Positions 7,096 through 14,960 of a stretch of DNA of 19,688 bases are shown here, piece by piece. Under the pieces are notes generated by a model. It was given only the letters and a program-made list of their open reading frames with translations. It was not told the DNA's origin and ran no database searches. The stretch's first letter is position 1. The number at the start of each line of letters is the position of its first letter. The stretch is from an uncultured Treponema sp. (GTDB taxonomy: Bacteria > Spirochaetota > Spirochaetia > Treponematales > Treponemataceae): positions 1-19,688 of the forward strand of contig CALCEK010000042.1 of NCBI GenBank assembly GCA_937900125.1, read 5' to 3'. The translations under genes were made by a program, and so were the position numbers.

Positions 7096-7110
7096 AAAAC
7101 GCAAGGCTTT

Positions 7111-7617
7111 TTACCACCAAAAACGCAATCCCATCTTTATTGGAACTCGCAAAGAAGGTAGCCATTTTCCGCCGTAACGAATTACCCCAAAGTCTGTATT
7201 GACTTGAGTATAAAATTCAACTGGCTCCCATAAAAAAATGTTTAAGCCAGCCATCAAGCCTGTTCCCAAAAAGATTCCGAACTCATCGTTTGTTCCAGTT
7301 TTTGGAAACAGGCTAAAGGCAAATCCTGGACCTACATAATAATGCAACATTCCAAAAAGTTTTGGATTCATCATCCACCAGTAAGCGTTTAGCCCCGCAC
7401 CATAAATGCCTTCGTGTAAACCATCAAAATCGGCACTAAGCGTAAAAGAAAATGGTAAATTAAAAGGCTTTGCAGAAACACCCACGCTCCAATACGGATG
7501 ATTTTCGGTGTTAAAGGTAACAGAGCCTTCCCCACCGAATCCTGTCATTGCAAAAAGAGAAAATGTTGAAATCGTAAGTAAAAAAACTAAAACGGCAAAT
7601 CTTTTTCGCTTCATCAT
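7111..7617 (-). CDS. Small outer-membrane beta-barrel-like protein
   Basis: The 168-aa protein begins with a signal peptide (MMKRKRFAVLVFLLTISTFSLFA, cleavage probably after LFA). The mature region has alternating aromatic and hydrophobic strands (YWSVGVSAKPFNLPFSFTLS; LHYYVGPGFAFSLF; FYTQVNTDFGVIRY) and ends in RFWW. A terminal aromatic is typical of barrels handled by BamA. Size and pattern resemble the DUF3996/BAPKO_0422-like small spirochaetal barrels; that family call is from memory. It starts 6 nt after the clpB stop with AAGGG overlapping that stop, so it is in the clpB operon. The ATG at 7617 or the adjacent one at 7614 could be used, and spacing favours the second slightly. Confidence 0.72.
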   Translation of the reverse strand: MMKRKRFAVLVFLLTISTFSLFAMTGFGGEGSVTFNTENHPYWSVGVSAKPFNLPFSFTLSADFDGLHEGIYGAGLNAYWWMMNPKLFGMLHYYVGPGFAFSLFPKTGTNDEFGIFLGTGLMAGLNIFLWEPVEFYTQVNTDFGVIRYGGKWLPSLRVPIKMGLRFWW

Positions 7618-7623
7618 TTTCCC

Positions 7624-10215
7624 TTAAGATGCGCTAAAAGATAAAGCGTTTCCTGCAAAATCCACTTTAATCTTAGCGTTTTCGCCAAACTTGCCAGATA
7701 AAATTTCTTTTGCAAGCGGATTTTCAACAAAACTTTGCACCGCACGCTTTACAGGTCTAGCCCCAAAATCGGGGTCATATCCCGCGTCAGAAAGAAAATC
7801 CATTGCACTTTCTGTAAACTCAAGGCGAATCCTTCGGTCTGCTAAACGGTCAGAAAGTTTTTCAAGCTGAATTTTTACAATCTGGCGAATATTGTCTTTT
7901 GCTAAACGATTGAACATAACAATTTCGTCAATTCGATTCAAAAACTCGGGGCGAAAAGTCTGGTGTAAAAGAGAATCGATTTTTTCTTTTACCGCATCGC
8001 TTTCATCATTTGACTTTGCTTCCAAAATTAAATCGCTTCCCAAATTGCTTGTCATTATAATAATCGTATTTTTAAAATCGACAACGCGCCCTTGCCCATC
8101 GGTCAATCGTCCATCGTCTAAAACTTGAAGCAAAACATTGAACACATCAGGATGAGCCTTTTCAATTTCGTCAAACAAAATCACGCTGTACGGACGACGG
8201 CGCACGGCTTCTGTAAGTTGACCGCCTTCATCGTACCCGACATATCCTGGGGGTGCTCCGATTAAGCGCGTTACGCTGAATTTTTCCATATACTCACTCA
8301 TATCAATTCTAGTGAGCGACTTTTCATCGTTAAACAAAAAATCCGCAAGCGTTTTTGCAAGTTCAGTTTTGCCGACTCCAGTGGGGCCGATAAACAAAAA
8401 ACTTCCGAGCGGCCGATTTGGGTCAGAAAGTCCCGCACGATTTCGCCGAATTGCGTCCGAAACAACTTGAACTGCCGTATTCTGCCCGATTACGCGCTTA
8501 TGTAAAACGTTTTCAAGCTGAATGTATTTTTGCTTTTCGCCCGTAAGCATTTTGGAAACTGGAATCCCCGTCCACGTGCTAACAACGCGAGCAATATCTT
8601 CTTCGGTAACTTCTTTTCGCAAAAGACTTTTTCGTTCTTCGCTTACCTCAGAATCTTTTTTGTTGATTTCTTCTTGCGCAACTTGTTTTTCTAATTCTGG
8701 AATAATCGAATATTTTAGTTCAGCCGCTTTTTCAAGATTTCCCTCGCGAGTATATTTTTCTACGTCAAAACGAGCTTTTTCCAAATCTTCTTTGACTTTG
8801 CGGCTTCCTTCGATTATTTGTTTTTCGTTTTGCCATTGAAGTTTCATCGCATCGCGCTTAGAAGTCAACTCCGCAAGTTCCTTTTCCAATTTGTTCAAAC
8901 GTTCACGGCTTGCCTCGTCTGTTTCCTTAGAAAGCGATTGTTTTTCAATAGCAAGTTGCAAAATCTTTCGCTCGGCTTGGTCAAGCTCAACAGGTTGACT
9001 TTCAATTTCCATTTTAAGTCGGCTCGCAGCTTCGTCTACCAAATCAATCGCCTTATCGGGTAAAAATCTGCTTGTAATATAGCGATTACTGAGTGTGGCA
9101 GCGGCAACAAGGGCTTCATCATTTATTTTTACACCATGATGAATCTCGTATTTGTCACGCAAACCACGCAAAATTGCAATTGCGTCTTCAACGGATGGTT
9201 CTGCACAAAAAACCTGCTGAAATCTGCGTTCAAGAGCTGCATCTTTTTCTATATATTTTCTGTATTCATCAAGCGTTGTCGCTCCAATAACGTGAAGTTC
9301 CCCGCGCGCAAGGGCTGGTTTTAAAAGGTTAGAAGCGTCCATGCTGCCTTCCGCCGCCCCCGCTCCAACAATGGTATGAAGCTCATCTATAAAAAGAATG
9401 ATTCTTCCTTCTGATTTTGAAACTTCGGTTATAACGCCTTTGAGCCGCTCTTCAAATTCCCCGCGGAACTTTGCGCCTGCAACAAGTTGTCCCAAATCCA
9501 AAGAAAGCAATCGTTTGTCCTTTAAAGATTCTGGAACATCTCCGCTTGCAATTCTTCTTGCCAAACCTTCAACAATCGCCGTTTTGCCAACGCCAGGCTC
9601 GCCTATTAAAACAGGATTATTTTTTGTGCGACGACTAATCACTTGCATAACTCGCCGAATTTCTTCATCACGCCCAATAACAGGGTCAATTTTATCTTGA
9701 CGGGCGCGTGCTGTTAAATCGATGCAATATTTTTCAAGGGAGCGCATTTTGCTTTCGGGGTCTTGACTATCGACTGTCTGATTTCCGCGCACAGCTTTTA
9801 AAGCTTCAAGCGTTACTTTTCTAGTGCAGCCAAAACGTTTAAGCAAATCTCCTACAGAATCGTGACTTTCTGTCATTGCAAGAAAAAGATGCTCCGTAGA
9901 AAGATATTGGTCTTTTAAAGACTGCATCTCTTGCTCTGCCTTTGCTAACACCGACTGCGCATTTTGAGAAAGTGAAAGTTGAACCGCTCCGCTCACCTTT
10001 GGGTAAGAATCTAGCAAAGTGTTAAGTTCTGATAAAAGAGTTTTTGGCTGAACGCCTATTCGTTCAACAAGTGGCGGAATTGTGCCGTCTTGCTGATTAA
10101 GAAGCGCAGTCAGTAAATGCTCTGCTCCAATTTCTCCATGCTCTTTTTGACGAGCTAAAACGCTCGCCTCTTGCAAGGCATCTTGAGTTTTTAGAGTCAT
10201 ATTGTCGTAATTCAT
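7624..10215 (-). CDS. clpB: ClpB protein disaggregase
   Basis: This Hsp100 AAA+ chaperone resolubilises aggregated proteins together with DnaK. The N-domain (residues 1-145) is followed by AAA-1 with Walker A GEPGVGKT at 205-212 and Walker B ILFIDELH ending in Asp277-Glu278. A coiled-coil middle domain spans about 405-525. AAA-2 has GPTGVGKT at 610-617 and VILFDEIEKAHPDVFN. The middle domain distinguishes ClpB from ClpA and ClpC. The length of 863 aa is typical. ATG 10215 (MNYDNMTLKTQDAL) is fixed by GGAGG just upstream; a longer frame from 10293 would cross the leader hairpin and promoter. The barrel gene follows in the same operon. No CIRCE sequence is present upstream. Confidence 0.97.
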   Translation of the reverse strand: MNYDNMTLKTQDALQEASVLARQKEHGEIGAEHLLTALLNQQDGTIPPLVERIGVQPKTLLSELNTLLDSYPKVSGAVQLSLSQNAQSVLAKAEQEMQSLKDQYLSTEHLFLAMTESHDSVGDLLKRFGCTRKVTLEALKAVRGNQTVDSQDPESKMRSLEKYCIDLTARARQDKIDPVIGRDEEIRRVMQVISRRTKNNPVLIGEPGVGKTAIVEGLARRIASGDVPESLKDKRLLSLDLGQLVAGAKFRGEFEERLKGVITEVSKSEGRIILFIDELHTIVGAGAAEGSMDASNLLKPALARGELHVIGATTLDEYRKYIEKDAALERRFQQVFCAEPSVEDAIAILRGLRDKYEIHHGVKINDEALVAAATLSNRYITSRFLPDKAIDLVDEAASRLKMEIESQPVELDQAERKILQLAIEKQSLSKETDEASRERLNKLEKELAELTSKRDAMKLQWQNEKQIIEGSRKVKEDLEKARFDVEKYTREGNLEKAAELKYSIIPELEKQVAQEEINKKDSEVSEERKSLLRKEVTEEDIARVVSTWTGIPVSKMLTGEKQKYIQLENVLHKRVIGQNTAVQVVSDAIRRNRAGLSDPNRPLGSFLFIGPTGVGKTELAKTLADFLFNDEKSLTRIDMSEYMEKFSVTRLIGAPPGYVGYDEGGQLTEAVRRRPYSVILFDEIEKAHPDVFNVLLQVLDDGRLTDGQGRVVDFKNTIIIMTSNLGSDLILEAKSNDESDAVKEKIDSLLHQTFRPEFLNRIDEIVMFNRLAKDNIRQIVKIQLEKLSDRLADRRIRLEFTESAMDFLSDAGYDPDFGARPVKRAVQSFVENPLAKEILSGKFGENAKIKVDFAGNALSFSAS

Positions 10216-10236
10216 TTTGCACCTCCGCATAATATT

Positions 10237-10256
10237 AGGAACGCTTTTGCGTTCCT
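10237..10256 (-). promoter_or_regulatory. Hairpin at the 5' end of the clpB leader
   Basis: A perfect 8-bp stem (AGGAACGC/GCGTTCCT) closes a 4-nt loop, 21 nt upstream of the clpB ATG and just after the predicted transcription start. On the minus strand no T-run follows, so it is not a terminator in the clpB direction. An mRNA-stabilising or regulatory leader structure is an inference. Confidence 0.55.
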
Positions 10257-10264
10257 TTTCTTTT

Positions 10265-10293
10265 AAAATACTTACAGAAATACAAAAAGGCAA
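10265..10293 (-). promoter_or_regulatory. Candidate clpB promoter
   Basis: The minus strand has TTGCCT (10288-10293), a 17-bp spacer and TATTTT (10265-10270). Each hexamer matches the sigma-70 consensus at four positions. The start would fall near 10258, just before the leader hairpin. Confidence 0.45.
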
Positions 10294-10304
10294 ATTTTTT
10301 TCGT

Positions 10305-10426
10305 GTCATTCTGAGCGCAAATTAGCGAGTCATTCTGAACCCAAAGGCGAAGAATCTCTCTTTGTCACGCAAACACTAGATGTTTCGCTTGGCAACGCCT
10401 ACAACGCCTACAACGCCTAGCAACGC
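10305..10426 (+). repeat. Intergenic repeat cluster: GTCATTCTGA elements and 9-bp tandem
   Basis: GTCATTCTGA occurs at 10305-10314 and 10329-10338, followed by GCGAAGAATCT (10347-10357). This is a common intergenic repeat signature in many bacterial genomes. An inverted copy (TCAGAATGAC) is at 16539-16548. At 10393-10419 CAACGCCTA is repeated three times in tandem, followed by GCAACGC. The cluster fills the gap between clpB and the tocopherol-cyclase-like gene. No gene is seen here. Confidence 0.75.
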
Positions 10427-10450
10427 ACGATGTTAAGCGTTACAGAAATT

Positions 10451-11629
10451 TTAGACTTCGGGTAAATCTATATTTCCAAATTCGCAAAGTGCACCAGAAA
10501 TTCTGACACATTCTATGAGTTCAAGATTTTTTTTGATTCGATGATAGACTTTTAATTCGCCCCTACCCGTTCCGCCGCCTAAGACTTTCATTACTTTGCG
10601 TTTTCCTTCTGGGCTTTCGTAATCGCGGACAAACATTTCATTTGTATTACAAAAAATATCTATGTCAACAATACATTTTCTGTCATTTACGCTAATCGAC
10701 CAATGTAGCTGAATTCCGTCTTCGTCTTCGGGCATTTCGGTACATTCGTATTTTGCCGAATATTTTTTGTGCCTGTTTGCATGAAATTCCACATTATTTC
10801 CTTCTATAGAAGTTAAAACCGAAATGGAATTATTAAAAACGCCTTCAAGCGCGAGGCAGGAATTTTTGAGTTTTTTTCCATTGATAATGCTTGTAAAATC
10901 CGAAGCACTCAAATGAAAAAAAGGAGAAGAAAAATTTTTCCCCCAATTTTTGTCAATATAGCCATGTGAACTTTCTTTTTTTACAACGTATTCTACGCCG
11001 TCAAGCGAAAATTTCCCCTCAAAATCAGTCTTTGCCCCAAAACTTGACCAATTTAAATCTTTACTTCTAAAATCGTGCGAAAATCCAATTTGTTTTTCAA
11101 AGTGAACATTCCAAGAAATTGTTCCAGATTGGCACAAATATTCAGGGTGAACATTTAATTCTGAATTTGACACCGAAACAGTTCCGTAACTTGAATCGTC
11201 AGAAAGTTGACAATAGCCCCGTGATTCATCCCCTACTTTAAGAATAAATTCAGAATGACCTACTTGAAGATTCCCTGTTGGAAAATACGAATTGACCTGT
11301 TTTCCGCCTTCGCCAAACACCCCCGCTTTTACCATCACAAATGACGGTTGAACAAACTCCTCGCTTTGTAAGGATTTTGCAGCCTGAGTTCCAGCTAACG
11401 CATATTGCAAGTCTTCTGCAACAACAACGTGCCGACTTTTAAAACCTAGCACACATTCATCGGGAGAAAGAGCAGGATTCACCACGTAAAATTCAACAAA
11501 AAAAGATTTTTCCTCGCCAGTTATAGCATTTACGCCATTTGTAACAAAGCGACAGCGGTCAAACCCATTTTTTTTTAACGCTCCCCGCAACATATACCGC
11601 TCACTGCGGCCTATATTCTTTGCTCCCAT
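10451..11629 (-). CDS. Tocopherol-cyclase/lipocalin-like family protein
   Basis: The 392-aa cytosolic-looking protein has no signal peptide. The recognisable segment is SHGYIDKNWG (221-230) followed by SSPFFHLSASDF, which resembles the tocopherol cyclase family (PF14249) and related AttH-like lipocalin folds. The rest is beta-rich, as expected (ISWNVHFEKQIGFSH; DGVEYVVKKESSHG). Bacterial members outside phototrophs do not make tocopherol, and their substrates are generally unknown, so no reaction is assigned. ATG 11629 (MGAKNIGRSERYML) is preceded by GGGGTGGG. It sits downstream of the 74-aa gene on the same strand, with an 87-bp gap. It is separated from clpB by the repeat cluster. Confidence 0.62.
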   Translation of the reverse strand: MGAKNIGRSERYMLRGALKKNGFDRCRFVTNGVNAITGEEKSFFVEFYVVNPALSPDECVLGFKSRHVVVAEDLQYALAGTQAAKSLQSEEFVQPSFVMVKAGVFGEGGKQVNSYFPTGNLQVGHSEFILKVGDESRGYCQLSDDSSYGTVSVSNSELNVHPEYLCQSGTISWNVHFEKQIGFSHDFRSKDLNWSSFGAKTDFEGKFSLDGVEYVVKKESSHGYIDKNWGKNFSSPFFHLSASDFTSIINGKKLKNSCLALEGVFNNSISVLTSIEGNNVEFHANRHKKYSAKYECTEMPEDEDGIQLHWSISVNDRKCIVDIDIFCNTNEMFVRDYESPEGKRKVMKVLGGGTGRGELKVYHRIKKNLELIECVRISGALCEFGNIDLPEV

Positions 11630-11653
11630 ATTCCCACCCCATAAAATGTTACA

Positions 11654-11680
11654 CTAAAAACGCACCTTTGCATTTTTTAG
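11654..11680 (-). terminator. Weak AT-rich hairpin after the 74-aa gene
   Basis: In the minus-strand transcript AAAAATGCA pairs with TGCGTTTTT (one U-G pair) around an AAGG loop, 37 nt past the stop of the 74-aa gene. The U-run is part of the stem. It may terminate weakly ahead of the next gene. Confidence 0.3.
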
Positions 11681-11716
11681 AGTTTTCCTTATATCATTTT
11701 CGGCAGGAAAAATATC

Positions 11717-11941
11717 TTATTTAAACATTTTCTTTATTGTTTTGTTTACTTCGGGGTCTGGCTTTACGGGAAAATTTGCATTTAAAAACTCAAAGCAATT
11801 TTGCGCATTTCGCTGAATATGCTCGTACCAAATTGAGTACAATTCTTGCTCAAAATTTTCTGAAGGATACGGCGCACCTTGAATGTCTGAAACGAGTTGT
11901 CGTAATAAGCGAATAACTTCTTCTGATTTTTTCTTATCCAT
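11717..11941 (-). CDS. Hypothetical protein, 74 aa
   Basis: A small soluble, helical, acidic-basic protein (MDKKKSEEVIRLLRQLVSDI at the start, VNKTIKKMFK at the end) that I do not recognise. There is no membrane segment or metal motif. The ATG at 11941 is preferred over an in-frame ATG at 11962, because a perfect TATAAT (11948-11953) lies between them. It ends 6 nt before ATG 11941, so the shorter form would be made from a leaderless mRNA. The longer start would be untranscribed from this promoter. The promoter overlaps the last codons of the M16C peptidase gene, from which low-level read-through is also possible. Confidence 0.65.
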   Translation of the reverse strand: MDKKKSEEVIRLLRQLVSDIQGAPYPSENFEQELYSIWYEHIQRNAQNCFEFLNANFPVKPDPEVNKTIKKMFK

Positions 11942-11947
11942 GATTCT

Positions 11948-11976
11948 ATTATACCTGTACACGAATTATTTTTCCA
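11948..11976 (-). promoter_or_regulatory. Candidate promoter of the 74-aa gene, leaderless geometry
   Basis: TGGAAA (11971-11976), a 17-bp spacer and perfect TATAAT (11948-11953), six bases before ATG. It lies inside the 3' end of the peptidase gene. There is no Shine-Dalgarno at the ATG. Confidence 0.5.
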
Positions 11977-14960
11977 CTATTTTCTAGTTTTTTTGCGATT
12001 TCCATTTCATTTCCAACAATTACGATTGCACGCATATTTTCAACATTTTGCGCCATTCTCTTTGCGGTAAGAACCAAATCCTTTTCTTTTAGAGAAACTA
12101 ACCACTTTAGCCTACGCGCCTTATACGCATTATTTAATCCGTAAAGCGTCCAATAAAATCCTGTTGTCCCCCGCGAAGATGGTGTTTGCGGATAGACTTC
12201 ATCGGAATAGCAGCCTGTAATTGCTTTTTCAACTTCGGCAAAAGAAAAATGCCTTGTGGAAATTTCAAATAATAGAGAGCTAAGAGCCGTTATTGTTTCA
12301 AAAGGTTTTGGGTCGCGCTCAGAATAAAAACGCATAAAATTAGAATCGCTATTGTTAGACAAAGAAACGCCATAAGCTCCGCCTTCCATGCGAATTTTCT
12401 GCCAAAGTTCCGTAGTTGTAAGCCAATGCGAAAAAACTCCGTCCGCAATACATTCACGGCTGTCAAACGGAGAAGCAGGAAAAGCTGCCGCTGCAAAGCC
12501 AACAGTTCCAGGAATTACAATAATTTCTTGCGGAGAAAATGGATTTTCATTTTGAAACGATTTTTCTGCTTTTTCTTCAAACGGAAGTTCTGTAAGGGCA
12601 AAAAAATCCACATCACTAAAACCATACGCCTTTTGTGGCGGAATCAAAGAAACGTTTTTTATAAACGATGGAAGCAATTTTTTTGCATTTTTAATTCCGT
12701 TTTGCGTTCCAGTAAGGTGAATGACCGCACCGCCTTTTTTTAAGCGGGCAAAAATATTTTTAAGCCGACGAGCAACAACTTCTACAGAGTCCGAAACGTT
12801 TTTTTGCACAGTAAAATAAGCCGAAAGCCCTTCCCAAATTTCTGTTACCGCACGATTTTTGTTAATTTTACACGAGGCTCTACTTGAGGCAAACAAAGAG
12901 GCATAAGGCACAAGGTAAGATTGAAAAGCATTATATTGCCCTAAAAGCAAATCCCTAAGACGCGCTGTGTCAGAAAAATCCGTTCCATTTAAACAATCTG
13001 AAAGTAAATCAAATGCACGAGATGAAAATTCTTCCAAAACTTTAAAATGAAAAATTACCCAATCGCGCCCAACGTAATTTTTTTGGCGAACTTCTTCACT
13101 TACGCAATCGGGAACACGTGCTGTGCAAGTGTAAGCACCAAAACCGCCCGTAACCCGTTGAATTTCCGTCTGAACAAAAGCCCAATTTTGTCCGCCCCAG
13201 CCAACTTGCGAAACGCACTCACATAAGCACGGCAAATGCGGGTAAAGCGCGGGGGGCAAAGTGTCTGCGGCAAAAGCCACGTCAACATACAAAATACCCG
13301 CCGTGGGTTCCGTGTTTACAAAAACTGGAATTCCCTGAATTTCCGTTGTTTTTGTGGAGATTTTTTCAAAATGCAAAGACAAATCGCTCACTTTAAGGCG
13401 CGGAATTAACTCGTTTTCTGATTCTGAGGGAATTGAATTTTGGAATGTGCGGAGTTTTTCAGAATCTTTTAAGACTTTTTGTTTTGTTTGCCGAGAAAGA
13501 ATTTCTTTTGCGGTCTTTTTTTCTTGGGCAGTGCGGCGGTTGTTCCAAGAAGCCGACGGTGTTACACATACAAGCGTCCTTTTTTTGTTTTGCAAAAGGA
13601 GAGAATCAATCAAAAAAGGAATATAATTTTGGTCATTGTTCAAATCATCCCGAATTTTTTCAAATTCAGAGCGAAAAAAAAGTGTTTCCCAAGGTTTTGC
13701 TCCGTAAATCCAGCCACGCAAACATCGATTTAAAAGAACAATCGAATACGGACCTGACAAACGCTTAATTTCTCGATTGCTAAAATCAAAACTCATGCAA
13801 GTGCGCTCAATATCCTCAGACGGAATTCCATTTTTGCACAAATCTTCTAGCGTTTTTAAAATGACCTTTTGAACACGTTTTGCATTTTTAACTTCTACAC
13901 CACGCAAACCGCAAGAAAGTTGGGAATACAATCTGCTACAAGAACACCCGCTTTGTGGCGCGATTTCTTCACCTAAACCGCTTTCCAAAAGTGCTTTACT
14001 GACGGGCGCACAATCGTCTCCCCACAAAAGTTCAGCAAGAAACATATTTTTTACGGAAAAACTTGAGCGGTCTTCTGTGCCATCTCCTGTTTGCCAAACA
14101 AGAGTTACAAGACTTTTTGCATCTTTTGAGTTTTCGTCCGCAGGTCCAAAGGCACGGACAAATTCTTTTACCGAATTTTCTTTTTTGCGGAGTGGAATAA
14201 CTGCTTTGCTTCCCGCGTTTCTTATGCGGTACAAAACTTCTTTATCCAATAAATCTAATTGTTCGCGCGTTGGAATGTTTCCGTACAAAAACAAGCGACA
14301 ATTTGCGGGACAATAATATTTTTTATGAAAAGCCCGTAATTTAGAAAGCGTTAATTTTGGAATCTCAAGCGGGTCACCGCCAGAATCAAAGGCATAATTT
14401 GTATCAGAAAACAAAACATTAGAGCAAATTTCGCTTGCAATGTTTTCAAAAGAAGAATAATTTCCTTTCATTTCATTGTAAACAACGCCCTGAATTGACG
14501 GTTTTCCATTTTTGTCCAATTCAAGCCTATGACATTCCTGCAAAAAAATTTCAGGTTTTAAAAGTGGAAAAAAAACGGCGTCCGCATAAACTGAAAATAA
14601 ATTTAAAAAATCAGCTTTTACCGTAGAACTTGCAAGAAAAACTGTTCTATCGCTTGCGGTGTAGGCATTTAGGTAAGTATTTACGCTTTGATTTGCAAGG
14701 CGAATAAACGGGTCTTTTATAGGATATTTTTGTGAGCCGCACAAAACGCTGTGTTCAAGCACGTGAGCGGTTCCCATATTATCTTGCGCGGGAGTACAAA
14801 ACGAAAAGGCAAACAAATTTTCCTCATCGTTGTTCAAAATGTGAAAAACTTCTAAGCCCGTGCGATTATGTTTTAGCCAAATTCCTTTTGAAGCGCAATC
14901 ATCAATCGAAACTACATCAAGAACCGTAAAATCTTTGTAGACTTCGCCTTTTTTCATCAT
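11949..14960 (-). CDS. M16C zinc metallopeptidase, presequence-protease (PreP)-like
   Basis: A 1003-aa inverzincin of the PreP/insulinase subfamily M16C. These are clam-shell enzymes that degrade unstructured peptides. The inverted zinc motif HVLEH is at 66-70 (His66, catalytic Glu69, His70). The third ligand is Glu163 in VVYNEMKG. The C-terminal half has the M16C substrate-binding segment EGGAYGVSLS followed by FYSERDP. The length is full. No signal peptide is evident, so it is probably cytoplasmic. ATG 14960 overlaps the fliG1-like TGA by four bases (ATGA); an adjacent ATG at 14957 is equally possible. GAGGTG serves as ribosome-binding site. Translational coupling with a flagellar gene is unusual, and I do not infer a flagellar role from it. 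Confidence 0.93.
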   Translation of the reverse strand: MMKKGEVYKDFTVLDVVSIDDCASKGIWLKHNRTGLEVFHILNNDEENLFAFSFCTPAQDNMGTAHVLEHSVLCGSQKYPIKDPFIRLANQSVNTYLNAYTASDRTVFLASSTVKADFLNLFSVYADAVFFPLLKPEIFLQECHRLELDKNGKPSIQGVVYNEMKGNYSSFENIASEICSNVLFSDTNYAFDSGGDPLEIPKLTLSKLRAFHKKYYCPANCRLFLYGNIPTREQLDLLDKEVLYRIRNAGSKAVIPLRKKENSVKEFVRAFGPADENSKDAKSLVTLVWQTGDGTEDRSSFSVKNMFLAELLWGDDCAPVSKALLESGLGEEIAPQSGCSCSRLYSQLSCGLRGVEVKNAKRVQKVILKTLEDLCKNGIPSEDIERTCMSFDFSNREIKRLSGPYSIVLLNRCLRGWIYGAKPWETLFFRSEFEKIRDDLNNDQNYIPFLIDSLLLQNKKRTLVCVTPSASWNNRRTAQEKKTAKEILSRQTKQKVLKDSEKLRTFQNSIPSESENELIPRLKVSDLSLHFEKISTKTTEIQGIPVFVNTEPTAGILYVDVAFAADTLPPALYPHLPCLCECVSQVGWGGQNWAFVQTEIQRVTGGFGAYTCTARVPDCVSEEVRQKNYVGRDWVIFHFKVLEEFSSRAFDLLSDCLNGTDFSDTARLRDLLLGQYNAFQSYLVPYASLFASSRASCKINKNRAVTEIWEGLSAYFTVQKNVSDSVEVVARRLKNIFARLKKGGAVIHLTGTQNGIKNAKKLLPSFIKNVSLIPPQKAYGFSDVDFFALTELPFEEKAEKSFQNENPFSPQEIIVIPGTVGFAAAAFPASPFDSRECIADGVFSHWLTTTELWQKIRMEGGAYGVSLSNNSDSNFMRFYSERDPKPFETITALSSLLFEISTRHFSFAEVEKAITGCYSDEVYPQTPSSRGTTGFYWTLYGLNNAYKARRLKWLVSLKEKDLVLTAKRMAQNVENMRAIVIVGNEMEIAKKLENSGKIIRVQV

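Noticed and set aside
10216..10300. CIRCE (HrcA) operator upstream of clpB
   Set aside because: TTAGCACTC-N9-GAGTGCTAA or a near variant is not present; the only palindrome is the short AGGAACGC hairpin.
10305..10426. CRISPR array
   Set aside because: Repeats are only 9-10 bases, irregularly spaced or directly abutting, with no spacers and no cas genes.
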